A stretch of DNA of 64,000 nucleotides, taken from positions 1,922,001 to 1,986,000 of the forward strand of contig NZ_UGOZ01000001.1 in assembly GCF_900452865.1 (NCBI RefSeq), in the 5' to 3' direction. The stretch comes from Legionella taurinensis (GTDB lineage Bacteria; Pseudomonadota; Gammaproteobacteria; Legionellales; Legionellaceae). A program made the position numbers and the translations under genes. Under the pieces are notes generated by a model. That model saw nothing but the letters and a program-made list of their open reading frames with translations. It did no database searches and was not told where the DNA came from. Shown here piece after piece: positions 17,083 through 26,080 of this stretch; within the stretch, counting starts at the first letter, position 1; each line of letters starts with the position of its first letter.

Positions 17083-18552
17083 TTAATCCCATTGATGTTG
17101 ATGCCGCGCCAGCAGTGTTTGTGCCGCTTCAGGTCCTAATGAACCCGCGGAGTAAGTATGAAGCGGAGTCTGGATTTCTTCCCAGGCTTTAAGAATGCCA
17201 TCGACCCATTGCCAGGCCTGCTCTACCTCGTCGCGTCGGACAAACAGGTACTGATGCCCCAGCATGGCTTCAAGCAACAGGCGTTCATACGCGTCGGCGA
17301 TTCGCAGGGCTTCAAAGGTTTTATTAAAACTTAAATCCAGCTGGCTTTCTTTAAGCTGCATGGTTTCACCCAGGCCTGGTATTTTATTCATGATTTGAAT
17401 TTCAACGCCCTCATCCGGCTGTAAGCGGATAATCAGTTTGTTGGCGTTTAACTCTGGGCAGGTGGCGGCAAAAATATTATGCGGTTGCGGTTTAAAATAA
17501 ATCACCACTTCACTTTGTTTTTTTGCCATGCGTTTACCGGTACGCAGATAAAAGGGAACCCCTGACCATCGCCAATTATCGATGGCTACCTTCAGCGCGA
17601 CAAAGGTTTCCGTCGTACTCGCAGCGCGCGCCCCCTCTTCCTGCAAATAACCGGGAACAGCACGGTGACGAAGAACGCCGCTGACGTATTGCCCTCGTAC
17701 CGTGTTTTGCAGCGCATTCGTGTGATCGATGGGGCGTAAGGCCTTAAGCACTTTTAATTTTTCATCGCGGATGCTATCGGCATCAAGGCTCACCGGCGGC
17801 TCCATGGCAATCAATGACAGAATCTGCAACAAATGGTTCTGCACCATGTCCCGCATTTGACCGGCATCATCATAATAACCCCAGCGCCCCTCCACCCCGA
17901 CTTCTTCAGCGACAGTGATTTGCACGTGATCGATGGCGGTACGATCCCAATTTGATGAAAAAATGAAATTGGCAAAACGCAGCACCAATAAATTTAATAC
18001 GGTTTCCTTGCCAAGGTAATGATCAATACGATAAATCTGATTTTCATTAAAATAATGGGACACCTGGTCGTTTATCGTAATGGAACTCGCCCGATCATGG
18101 CCGATGGGCTTTTCCAGTACAATGCGCGCGGCTCCCTCAGCGAGCCCCACACTGGCCAAACCCTGGCTGATGGCCCCAAATAACGAAGGCGGCACGGCCA
18201 GATAACTGACGGGAATACCTTGCCCGGGAGATACGGCATCGAGAAGTTTTCGGTAATCCGCGGCCTGGCTTAAATCCATTTGCACATAGTGACTGCGTTG
18301 CTGCAACCGCTGCAACACGGTTTCATCGATTGATTCATCAACAAAACGTTCGAAATTGGTTTTTAAAAATTGGCCGTATTGATCATTGCTTAAGGCTTCG
18401 CGTGCACAACCAATCAGTCGCGTCTCTGCTGCCAGAAGATTTGCTTTTTCCAGTTGATACAGTGCAGGAAGCAGTTTGCGTCGGGCAAGATCACCCAAGG
18501 TGCCGAACAGGATCAAATCACAGGCGTTATGGTCGGTTGTCGTTGGCATCAT
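17083..18552 (-). CDS. zwf: Glucose-6-phosphate dehydrogenase
   Basis: This 489-residue protein is Zwf. The N-terminal nucleotide site reads LILFGTLGDLARRKLLPALYQL, with Thr-Leu in place of the common Ala-Ser. The substrate signature is YRIDHYLGKETVLNLLVLRFAN, with the catalytic RIDHYLGK His and Lys. VPFYLRTGKRMAKK and DAYERLLLEAMLG follow. It oxidises glucose 6-phosphate with NADP or NAD as the first step of this operon. It is the first gene on the minus strand, and a sigma70-like promoter lies about 75 bp upstream. Confidence 0.95.
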   Translation of the reverse strand: MMPTTTDHNACDLILFGTLGDLARRKLLPALYQLEKANLLAAETRLIGCAREALSNDQYGQFLKTNFERFVDESIDETVLQRLQQRSHYVQMDLSQAADYRKLLDAVSPGQGIPVSYLAVPPSLFGAISQGLASVGLAEGAARIVLEKPIGHDRASSITINDQVSHYFNENQIYRIDHYLGKETVLNLLVLRFANFIFSSNWDRTAIDHVQITVAEEVGVEGRWGYYDDAGQMRDMVQNHLLQILSLIAMEPPVSLDADSIRDEKLKVLKALRPIDHTNALQNTVRGQYVSGVLRHRAVPGYLQEEGARAASTTETFVALKVAIDNWRWSGVPFYLRTGKRMAKKQSEVVIYFKPQPHNIFAATCPELNANKLIIRLQPDEGVEIQIMNKIPGLGETMQLKESQLDLSFNKTFEALRIADAYERLLLEAMLGHQYLFVRRDEVEQAWQWVDGILKAWEEIQTPLHTYSAGSLGPEAAQTLLARHQHQWD

Positions 18553-18625
18553 GAACCCTGATTACACTCCTGATAATACAAGTTTCGGGGACAATAACCG
18601 CTTGTTCCTCCGCGGAATTGTCGGG

Positions 18626-18653
18626 ATTGTACAATACTGGTGATTCGCGTCAA
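18626..18653 (-). promoter_or_regulatory. Promoter of the zwf-pgl-edd-glk-eda-porter operon
   Basis: Minus-strand TTGACG (18648-18653) and TACAAT (18626-18631) are separated by 16 bases, 74 bp before the zwf start. The -10 box sits inside a ten-base palindrome (ATTGTACAAT), which could serve as an operator half-site. Confidence 0.6.
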
Positions 18654-18792
18654 CTGCTAAACCCCTGATTGGTGAATTTCATTTTGCAGTCTGTGTCATC
18701 CTTTAGTGCATGCAACAAAAAATGTGTAAAAAAATAGTTACTGATTCGTGAAAATAGGTACTATAGGGCGATTCAAAATCCAAGGAGAAACC

Positions 18793-19251
18793 ATGATAAC
18801 AGCGCAGGGTCTATTTAAGCCTAAATCGAACAAGAACAGCTCCAGTTACATTTATGCCATGCTTGATTGGGAAAAAGCACAAACCATCATTGCAAATAAA
18901 ATGGACAAATTTTCGTCACCCTGGCTAATCCGGGAAAGCAGCGTCGACGGCCTTCTCTCCATCACTTACTATGATCCTGAGTCCAAAAAAATCACACACC
19001 ATCGCCTGTGCTTTAACGGAACGCTATGGGACCATGCGCCTTCCGATCTCGATGCGGCCAAAACAGTCGCCATGCAATGCCAAAAAGTATCCAAAGACAA
19101 TTTGAGTGAATCTGGCGGCGCGCTTTTAGCCACTTTTTTATCAGAACACGGTTACCATGCTGAGAATTTAATTTATCCGCCGGAGTCGCAGGCAACAAAA
19201 AACAAATTTTATACAGGTTATGATCTCAATACAATACAATACCAACCTTGA
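18793..19251 (+). CDS. Small SH2-domain protein, probable effector
   Basis: This 152-residue protein has one recognisable domain. Residues 25-36 form the first helix (DWEKAQTIIANK). Residues 42-49 read SPWLIRES, a clear version of the FLVRES core, with R47 at the phosphotyrosine-binding position. LLSITYY (54-60) and KITHHRLCF (66-74) fit strands C and D, with H69/H70 at the specificity positions. A longer than usual insert follows before GGALLATFLSEHGY. Eukaryote-like SH2 domains are known in Legionella effectors (the LeSH/RavO group), where they bind host phosphotyrosine proteins. The start at 18793 has an AAGGAG site; the frame opening at 18748 is rejected. It is divergent from zwf and convergent with the methyltransferase gene. 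Confidence 0.75.
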   Translation: MITAQGLFKPKSNKNSSSYIYAMLDWEKAQTIIANKMDKFSSPWLIRESSVDGLLSITYYDPESKKITHHRLCFNGTLWDHAPSDLDAAKTVAMQCQKVSKDNLSESGGALLATFLSEHGYHAENLIYPPESQATKNKFYTGYDLNTIQYQP

Positions 19252-19266
19252 AGACCTTTATGACAC

Positions 19267-19905
19267 TCAATGATCAGCGTAATGGATTGGCTTGTGCGTA
19301 TACTTCACAAGCCAAACGGTGGCGCCGCCACAATCCGGATCAGCGACTTTGTGGGTCAGCACGGTAAAGTGATGCAGTGCCAGCAGGTATTGATATTCCG
19401 CCAGGCTTAATGAGGCATGGTAGAGATTCTGGCCGCCATTGTCGCTCCAGACCTCGCCTTCCGAAGATCCTGTCGTAAAAAGCAAGACACCGCCCACCTG
19501 GAGGTGATTTTCAAACACCTTGAACATAGCCCGCTGATCATCCGGCGGCAAATGAAAAAAACTGTGCCAGGCGAGAATGGCATCAAACGTTTCATCAAGT
19601 GCCAGCGTGCGCATGTCATCGACAATGAAACGTTGCTCAGGAAAACGCTGCCTTGCCAGTTCAACCATTTTTACTGACGCATCCACGCCGGTAATGGCAA
19701 ACCCCTGTTCAATGAAATGGCGTGCGATGGGTTCGCCGGTTCCGCAGCCTAAATCCAGTATCTTTTTACTGCTGCGCCGTATTTCATCACACACCGCATC
19801 GAGGTAAGGTTTTTCAAAAAGGTCACGGCTGCGATGCGCGTCATACCAATCGACTATTTTATCGTAAGACTCATACACTTTGTCTTTACTGCTTTGTTCG
19901 CTCAT
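19267..19905 (-). CDS. Class I SAM-dependent methyltransferase
   Basis: This 212-residue protein has a Rossmann-fold methyltransferase core. ILDLGCGTGEPIARHFIEQGFAITGVDAS at about residues 49-77 contains motif I (LGCGTGEP) and the acidic residue of strand 2. FIVDDMRTLALDETFDAILAWHSFFHLPPDDQ holds motifs post-I and II. The substrate cannot be read; the family covers small molecules and quinones. The start overlaps the stop of the upstream exported-protein gene by four bases, so the two are probably one transcription unit. Confidence 0.85.
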   Translation of the reverse strand: MSEQSSKDKVYESYDKIVDWYDAHRSRDLFEKPYLDAVCDEIRRSSKKILDLGCGTGEPIARHFIEQGFAITGVDASVKMVELARQRFPEQRFIVDDMRTLALDETFDAILAWHSFFHLPPDDQRAMFKVFENHLQVGGVLLFTTGSSEGEVWSDNGGQNLYHASLSLAEYQYLLALHHFTVLTHKVADPDCGGATVWLVKYTHKPIHYADH

Positions 19906-21602
19906 AGAAACCCATTGCCTGCGCGCAATAGCGGAAGTATCTCGATTAAGGGTCTTTCCGGTAAGTTAATCAGCGGCTTGTTGCCATCGCCACTCGTTGA
20001 AAGCAGCATAATCAAACTGTTCACCCCGTGGCAGACCGCATCGGTGCGGACTGTGCGGGTGGTAAAATTGGTAATAAATCCGCCAATTGCCCGCTCAGGA
20101 TTTTTAACATTGTACGAATTCTGCGGCGTATAGGCATTCTGCAGTAACCAACGGCTGGTCAGGATCATCGCCTCCCGGTAACGCTGGCATTGACTGCCGC
20201 CCTGTTGAGTGCAAAATTGATAAAGCACGCCCATGACTTCATTAATCCAGCCATTGCCGCTGGTTGTCATCGCGTCGAGGTAGCGTCCATTACTGTAAAT
20301 GTCATTTTTATCCGTAATCTGCCGTGCCAGAATGGCTTTGGCAATGTCATCAATGGTTTGACGGTAGACCGGGTTGTTGTCTACTTTAGCCAGATCAATC
20401 AGCGACATCATCACCCAGCTTGAGGAAATGGAGTTGGCCGGCCGGTAATCATCACCGACGATGAAACCCTGTGTCTGTATTTGCTTTAAAAATTGCCCTG
20501 CAATTTTTAAAGCCCCCTGATGGTAACGTTGATCATGCGTAACCCCGTAGAGCCTTGAAAGGGCCGAAAGCACCTGACCAGAATAAAGGAAAGACTGTTT
20601 TTTACTGTCTTTCCATTGACCACTGGTACAACTGGCCACGGGCATCACCGTGCCGTCCTGATTGACGCGGGTCAACAACCAATCGCCGGCGTGTTTAGCG
20701 GCCGCGAGGTACTTGGGCTCATCGGGATAAAACTGGTTAAGTTCAAGCAGGGTAAAAATGGTTTTGGACGTGGTACCGACCACCACTCGACAGGATTTTT
20801 TTTGGGTTTCGGGATTGTAGCCATAGTAAAACCCTCCGGCATGAGGTCCCTCGTTTACCTGATTGGAAAGAATAAAATCAGCAATGGGTTTAAACTGCGC
20901 CGACAAGCGCTGATCCGGATGGGCACGATAAAGCATCAGCAGGGTGTATAAACTGGAGGAGGAGTAAATGGTGCGCAACAATTCCTGCTGTTTGTCTTTC
21001 CCTGCATTATAAAATTTGAAAAAACCATGCAATTGCGGGTGCATGGTTTTCAGTAAATACGCTTCGCTGTTTTTGATCTGCTCCTTCAGGGAGTCTGCAG
21101 TCATCGTGCGCACAGCCACACGGCTGCCGGTTAATTCAAGGCCCTTTTCGCCGTATTCAATAAAAGAATACCGGCGTGCAGGGTAATAATCAAAGGCCAC
21201 TTTAAAGCGGTAATGATTTAATTCCGCTTCATTGAGGCGATCGGTCGGCTGCGGTTTCAGCGACATGTCCGTTGCTTTTTTTAACACTTCCGCAAGACTT
21301 GATCCATGGCTTGTCCCTTCGCCGACCTTGTTGCCCAGATGATAAAGACTGACATGAACACTCCAGTCGGATTTTTGGTAGGAGTTGTTCCAGGTCGCAT
21401 CCAGCGTCTGCAGGTTCTGCAAAGGAGTCTGCTTGATTTGATTGATGGCAATACCGCGCACGTAGCTGATGATTTCATCACGAAAAGCCTGATTATCAAC
21501 CATCGGAACAAAGGGTTTGCTGGCATGACGCATACTGTAAGACAAAGCGGGCTGCGGCAACAAGCAGGCCGGCAATAGCAGAGTAGCGAGCAATTTGCGC
21601 AT
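19902..21602 (-). CDS. Exported protein with helical-toroid (glycosidase-like) domain
   Basis: This 566-residue protein starts with a signal peptide (MRKLLATLLLPACLLPQPALS). About residues 200-530 contain repeated helix pairs with aromatic and Gly-rich turns (ADFILSNQVNEGPHAGGFYYGY, AAKHAGDWLLTRVNQDGTVMPV, FLYSGQVLSALSRLYG, SSSWVMMSLIDLAK), as in (alpha/alpha)-toroid glycoside hydrolases, lyases or epimerases. I cannot name a catalytic pair or a family. About residues 40-180 are a separate mixed region with VSLYHLGNKVGEGTSHG. It is the upstream partner of the methyltransferase gene (four-base overlap) and is divergent from the inositol operon. Confidence 0.7.
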   Translation of the reverse strand: MRKLLATLLLPACLLPQPALSYSMRHASKPFVPMVDNQAFRDEIISYVRGIAINQIKQTPLQNLQTLDATWNNSYQKSDWSVHVSLYHLGNKVGEGTSHGSSLAEVLKKATDMSLKPQPTDRLNEAELNHYRFKVAFDYYPARRYSFIEYGEKGLELTGSRVAVRTMTADSLKEQIKNSEAYLLKTMHPQLHGFFKFYNAGKDKQQELLRTIYSSSSLYTLLMLYRAHPDQRLSAQFKPIADFILSNQVNEGPHAGGFYYGYNPETQKKSCRVVVGTTSKTIFTLLELNQFYPDEPKYLAAAKHAGDWLLTRVNQDGTVMPVASCTSGQWKDSKKQSFLYSGQVLSALSRLYGVTHDQRYHQGALKIAGQFLKQIQTQGFIVGDDYRPANSISSSWVMMSLIDLAKVDNNPVYRQTIDDIAKAILARQITDKNDIYSNGRYLDAMTTSGNGWINEVMGVLYQFCTQQGGSQCQRYREAMILTSRWLLQNAYTPQNSYNVKNPERAIGGFITNFTTRTVRTDAVCHGVNSLIMLLSTSGDGNKPLINLPERPLIEILPLLRAGNGFL

Positions 21603-21677
21603 GGTAAAAGACGGTCCTTACGCCATTTAATAATCTTTTTAAATTACAGGAGTTTACCCTGCTAAACAAGCGTGGCA

Positions 21678-21706
21678 TTTACGATTTTGCACGACAGTGT
21701 TAGCAT
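21678..21706 (+). promoter_or_regulatory. Possible promoter of the inositol operon
   Basis: TTTACG (21678-21683) and TAGCAT (21701-21706) are 17 bases apart, 37 bp before the first operon gene. Both boxes deviate from consensus, as expected of a regulated promoter. Confidence 0.35.
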
Positions 21707-21742
21707 TGCAGCGGAAAAATTAAAAGGACTTATGCCATCACC

Positions 21743-23161
21743 ATGAACCATGGGATTAATCGTTTTGTTGTACTCGTTGCTGCCATTGCGGGCCTGTCCG
21801 GTTTTCTTTTTGGTTTTGATTCCAGTGTCATCGCGGATATTCACGATCAGGTTTCAGTGCAATTATCCTTAAGCACCTGGCAATGGTCACAGGTCGTCAG
21901 TGTCAGCTTACTCGGTTCAATTTGCGGTATCCCTCTAAGCGGTCTTGTCGCGGATCGCATCAGCCGCCGTTCCCTGCTTAAAGCCGTGGCTCTGCTGTTT
22001 ATTGCAGGCACTCTGATTTGTGCGGACGCTCATACCCTGACTGGGCTGCTTGCCGGCCGGCTTTTAATCGGACTCTGCATTGGCGTAGCCTCCTATGCCG
22101 CACCGCTTTACATTGCTGAGATGGCGCCCAGGAATAAACGAGGGGCCCTTGTGTTAATGAATGGCCTTGCCATCACCTCCGGTCAAGCCGCCGCCTACCT
22201 CCTGGGTTATTTTCTCCATGATGTCTCGTCCTCCAGTTGGCGGCTGTTGTTGGCCATCGGTATTCTGCCCGCGCTGGTGTTATTTCTTGGCTTGTTTTTT
22301 GTCCCCCACTCCCCGCGATGGTTACTGAAACATCACGGGGAAGAAAAAGCCCGGGAAGCCTTGAACCGGATTCGCCCCCACGCCATAGAAACGTCTCTGG
22401 AGTTAGAGGAAATAAAAAAACAAGGGTGCGCTTCACAAGTCAATCCTCTGGCTCTGTTAAAACGGCCGCTTGCCGGGCTTCTACTGCTGGGAGTAAGCCT
22501 TGGCATTTTCCAACAGTTTTCAGGCATTAACGCCATCCTGTTTTATGGGCCGATGATTTTTCATGACGCAGGCTTCATGCCCGTTAAAAACGCCATCCTT
22601 GCCACGTTCTGGCTCAGTCTGATTAATTTCATTTTTACCGGGGTAACAGCCTGTCTTATCGATCGCCATGGGCGCCGGTCTTTGTTGCTTGGCGGATCGT
22701 TCCTGGCCTGTATAAGCCTTCTGGCGGCAAGCCTTTTCTTTGCACTACCCAATGCCCCCTCTCCATTTGTGCTGCTGCTGTTCATGACGCTGTATGTCAT
22801 TGGCTATTGCATCAGCCTGGGCTCGTTATTCTGGGTTCTCATCGCCGAAATTTACCCCTCAGGCGTTCGGGGAATGGCCATGAGTTTTGCCACTTTAATG
22901 CAGTGGGCCGCGAATTTTGCGGTATCCATTTCGTTTTTACAGGCCTATGAACGCGTTGGCGAAAGCACGGTTTTTCTTGGTTTTTCCATCATTTGTTTAT
23001 CAGCCTTTGTCGTCACCTATTATTTTGTTCCCGAAACCTCTGGCGTCAGTCTTGAAAAAATTGAAGAAAACCTGACGAAAGGCTTCAACATCAGAGACAT
23101 CGGCCAGCCGCTGCCGTACAGGAACAATCCGTTTGACTTTACTTTGGAAAAAACACCATGA
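21743..23161 (+). CDS. iolT: Sugar porter family MFS transporter, probable myo-inositol importer
   Basis: This 472-residue inner-membrane protein has 12 hydrophobic segments and sugar-porter signatures: GFLFGFDSSVIADI in TM1, DRISRRSLLKAVALLF, PLYIAEMAPRNKRGALVLMNGLAITSGQ, PHSPRWLLKHHGEE, QQFSGINAILFYGPMIF in TM7 and VPETSGVSLEKIEENL at the end. Being the first gene of the iol operon, it most likely imports myo-inositol with protons. Its stop overlaps the iolG start by four bases. An ATG at 21732 is nearer to the AAAAGGA site but gives only a four-codon frame ending at 21746, so it may be a tiny leader overlapping the true start. Confidence 0.8.
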   Translation: MNHGINRFVVLVAAIAGLSGFLFGFDSSVIADIHDQVSVQLSLSTWQWSQVVSVSLLGSICGIPLSGLVADRISRRSLLKAVALLFIAGTLICADAHTLTGLLAGRLLIGLCIGVASYAAPLYIAEMAPRNKRGALVLMNGLAITSGQAAAYLLGYFLHDVSSSSWRLLLAIGILPALVLFLGLFFVPHSPRWLLKHHGEEKAREALNRIRPHAIETSLELEEIKKQGCASQVNPLALLKRPLAGLLLLGVSLGIFQQFSGINAILFYGPMIFHDAGFMPVKNAILATFWLSLINFIFTGVTACLIDRHGRRSLLLGGSFLACISLLAASLFFALPNAPSPFVLLLFMTLYVIGYCISLGSLFWVLIAEIYPSGVRGMAMSFATLMQWAANFAVSISFLQAYERVGESTVFLGFSIICLSAFVVTYYFVPETSGVSLEKIEENLTKGFNIRDIGQPLPYRNNPFDFTLEKTP

Positions 23162-24168
23162 CCCATTTACCTTATAAACGCTGCCGCCTAGGTATCCTTG
23201 GCGCTGGACGCATTGGCCGTCTGCACGCAGAAAACATTCAATTTCACCTGCCGCAATTCCAATTAACCGCCATTGCCGATCCCGCGATAGACCGGTCCTG
23301 GGCCCAGGGACTGCAAATTCCCATCAGCGGGGATAGCCGTGAACTCCTTGAGCGCGAGGACATTGATGCGATCCTGATTGCATCCCCCTCGTCACTCCAC
23401 ATTGAGCAGATTAAAGCCGCAAGTGCGGCGGGCAAGGCGGTTTTTTGTGAGAAACCCATGGGACTTACTGAGGAAACGATTCAAGACGCCTTAACCGTCA
23501 TTGAGTCGAATAATACCTTATTGCAACTGGGTTTTAACCGCCGTTTCGATCACAGTTTTTCCACTCTGCAGGCCCAGATTAAAGCCGGAGATATCGGCTC
23601 GCTGCAGATTGTACGTATTTCGTCCCGTGATCCGGTATGCCCTCCCAAGGGTTATGCCGCCACCTCCGGCGGTTTGTTTATGGACATGACCATCCATGAT
23701 TTTGACATGGCGCGTTTTTTAACGTCCTCCGAGGTCGTGGAAGTTTACGCCAGCGGCGCTGTGTTAATCGATCCGGACTTTGAAGCCTGTGAGGACGTGG
23801 ACACCGCCATTGTTCAGCTTCGCTTTGCCAATGGGGCTTTAGGCGTTATTGACAACAGCCGTCAGGCGGTCTATGGCTATGATCAACGCATCGAGGCGTT
23901 CGGCTCCCAGGGCATGCTGCTTGCGGATAATCAGACCAATCACACGGTAAAGCATTACCGTCAGCATTTAACCACCACCGCCAACCCCAAATTCTTTTTT
24001 CTGGAACGCTATCAACAAGCCTTCATTGCGGAACTGCTGGCTTTCCATGAGGCCTGGCAGGAGACCAAACCCAGCCCGGTGTCAGGCTGGGATGGCCTTC
24101 AGGCTCTGCGCATAGCCAGTGCTGCAAAGCAATCACTGATCACTGGCTTACCCGTTCATCTGGATTGA
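23158..24168 (+). CDS. iolG: Inositol 2-dehydrogenase
   Basis: This 336-residue Gfo/Idh/MocA-family oxidoreductase carries RLGILGAGRIGRLHAENI (NAD-binding loop) near residue 10, AVFCEKPMGL with the conserved EKP Lys, and GGLFMDMTIHDFDMARFL, whose D..xxHD..D pattern holds the catalytic residues of inositol dehydrogenases. It oxidises myo-inositol to 2-keto-myo-inositol. The family also acts on other sugars, but the surrounding iol genes decide the assignment. It overlaps the porter gene by four bases and lies seven bases before iolCB. Confidence 0.88.
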   Translation: MTHLPYKRCRLGILGAGRIGRLHAENIQFHLPQFQLTAIADPAIDRSWAQGLQIPISGDSRELLEREDIDAILIASPSSLHIEQIKAASAAGKAVFCEKPMGLTEETIQDALTVIESNNTLLQLGFNRRFDHSFSTLQAQIKAGDIGSLQIVRISSRDPVCPPKGYAATSGGLFMDMTIHDFDMARFLTSSEVVEVYASGAVLIDPDFEACEDVDTAIVQLRFANGALGVIDNSRQAVYGYDQRIEAFGSQGMLLADNQTNHTVKHYRQHLTTTANPKFFFLERYQQAFIAELLAFHEAWQETKPSPVSGWDGLQALRIASAAKQSLITGLPVHLD

Positions 24169-24175
24169 GGCGGCT

Positions 24176-26071
24176 ATGACGCAGACTGATTTTGTCGTTG
24201 AAAACAATCGCCCCGTTGACGTCATTGTCATGGGGCGTGTGGCTGTTGATCTCTATGCGGAACAAATAGGCAGCAGTCTGGTAGAGGCTCAGACATTCCG
24301 AAAATATTTAGGCGGCTGCGCTGGCAATATTGCCGTGGGCGCCGCAAGGCTTGGACTAAACAGCCTGATGTTTTCCTGCGTCGGCAAGGATGACATGGGT
24401 ACTTTTCTCAAAAAGACGCTGGTGCGGGAAGGCGTGGACATCAGCCTTCTTCAGGAGTCCAGCCAGCATTTAACCGGTTTGGTATTACTGGGAATTAAAC
24501 CGCCACATGATTTCCCGCTGATGTTTTATCGCAATGACTGTGCCGACATGCAGCTAAAACCTGAACATGTCCAGGAAGACAGAATCGCTGAGGCAAAAGC
24601 CCTGCTCATCACCGGTACAGGGCTGTCGACGTCCTCGATGTTTGCCACCAGCCGCCATGCAGTGAGCGTGGCAAAAAAAACCGGTACCGCCGTCATCATG
24701 GATCTGGATTACCGTCCGGTGTTGTGGGGTTTGACGGACCGCGGCAATGGCGAACTCCGTTACCTGACCAGCCACCGCGTCACCCAAACCTATCAGCAGA
24801 TTCTGCCTCACTGCGCACTGGTGGTGGGTACAGAAGAAGAAATCCGCATTGCCGGAGGCAACGAGGACATTCACAAGGCCCTGCGGACGATTCGCGGCCT
24901 CACGCAGGCGCCGATTGTCATGAAACGAGGCGAAAAAGGGAGCGAGGTTTATTTCGCCAGAGACAGCAGGCCTTATTGCAGCCAATCGTTCCCTGTACCC
25001 GTCCTCAATGTGTTAGGCGCTGGCGATGGCTTTATGGCCGGTTTGCTGCGCGGACTGCTGACAGGCGAATCCTTTGACCAGGCAATGACTTACGCTAATG
25101 CCTGCGGTGCGCTGGTGGTCACTCGCCATGGCTGTGCACCCGCCATCCCCTTCTGGCCTGAATTAACCTATTTCATCCGCCATTATGCAGACGATCCTGA
25201 AATCTGGGCGAGTGATGAATTAGCCAAACTGCATCAGTCATTGACCCCCACATCCCCCCCCTCGTCTGAAACCCTGCTTAAACAACCTCAGGGATTTAAA
25301 GACGGTTTAAACCGCATTGTCGACATGCAGAAATCCACCTTGCCCACGGGCATGAATTTCAGTTCACTTCGACTAAAAATCGGCCAAACATTTCATTTTG
25401 ACACCGACTATGAATTTGCGGCCCTGCTGATGACTGGTCGCGTTATTTTCCATTACCAGTCCCTCAAAAAAGAAGTCGAACGCACGGATTATTTCTCACA
25501 ACTGCCGCTGGTTCTTCACTGCCCGGCCGGCACAGCGGCGCATGTCGATGCCTTAAGCGATTGCGAGATCATGCTGATTGAAACCGAAAACGATCAACCC
25601 TTTGCGCCGGTGTTGTTTGATGAGGCCAATCTGCTCGAATGCGATCATCGCGGCAAGGATTTGCTGGACAACACATCTTATCGACTGGTTCGCACTGTCT
25701 TTGACAAACGCAATCGTCCCGAATCGAATCTGGTGGTGGGTGAAATCATTACCTTTCAGGGCCGCTGGTCCAGTTATCCACCACATGCTCACCCGCAGCC
25801 GGAAATTTATCACTACCGCTTTTCCGAACCCCAGGGCTTTGCCTTCGGCGAAAATGGCCGCGAGGTGCTGCGGATCGAACACAACGACACGTTTCAAATT
25901 GCAGAAGGCCAGTCGCACGCGCATTGCACTGCACCGGGTTACGCCATGTACACCCTGTGGTTTATTCGCCATCAGCCGGATAATCCCTATTTAACCCCCG
26001 CGTTCCAGAGCGAACACGAGTGGACACGCCATGCCGGATCGCCGCTGCGATCATGGCAGGACAAGCAATAA
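24176..26071 (+). CDS. iolCB: Fused 5-dehydro-2-deoxygluconokinase / 5-deoxy-glucuronate isomerase
   Basis: This 631-residue protein joins two enzymes. Residues about 10-340 are a PfkB kinase (IolC): GGCAGNIAVGAARLGL early, then NVLGAGDGFMAGLLRGLL with the GAGD anion hole and catalytic Asp. Residues about 370-631 are the cupin-type isomerase IolB: YPPHAHPQPEIYHYRF supplies the metal His/His/Glu, and EGQSHAHCTAPGYAMYTLWFIRH supplies a later His. The linker at about 345-370 is Pro/Ser-rich. In the pathway IolB acts just before IolC. The same iolCB fusion is known in L. pneumophila. A GAGGCGG ribosome site precedes the ATG. Confidence 0.9.
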   Translation: MTQTDFVVENNRPVDVIVMGRVAVDLYAEQIGSSLVEAQTFRKYLGGCAGNIAVGAARLGLNSLMFSCVGKDDMGTFLKKTLVREGVDISLLQESSQHLTGLVLLGIKPPHDFPLMFYRNDCADMQLKPEHVQEDRIAEAKALLITGTGLSTSSMFATSRHAVSVAKKTGTAVIMDLDYRPVLWGLTDRGNGELRYLTSHRVTQTYQQILPHCALVVGTEEEIRIAGGNEDIHKALRTIRGLTQAPIVMKRGEKGSEVYFARDSRPYCSQSFPVPVLNVLGAGDGFMAGLLRGLLTGESFDQAMTYANACGALVVTRHGCAPAIPFWPELTYFIRHYADDPEIWASDELAKLHQSLTPTSPPSSETLLKQPQGFKDGLNRIVDMQKSTLPTGMNFSSLRLKIGQTFHFDTDYEFAALLMTGRVIFHYQSLKKEVERTDYFSQLPLVLHCPAGTAAHVDALSDCEIMLIETENDQPFAPVLFDEANLLECDHRGKDLLDNTSYRLVRTVFDKRNRPESNLVVGEIITFQGRWSSYPPHAHPQPEIYHYRFSEPQGFAFGENGREVLRIEHNDTFQIAEGQSHAHCTAPGYAMYTLWFIRHQPDNPYLTPAFQSEHEWTRHAGSPLRSWQDKQ

Positions 26072-26080
26072 GGAAACGCG

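Noticed and set aside
24554-24985. 143-codon frame opposite iolCB
   Set aside because: Antisense shadow of the kinase domain.
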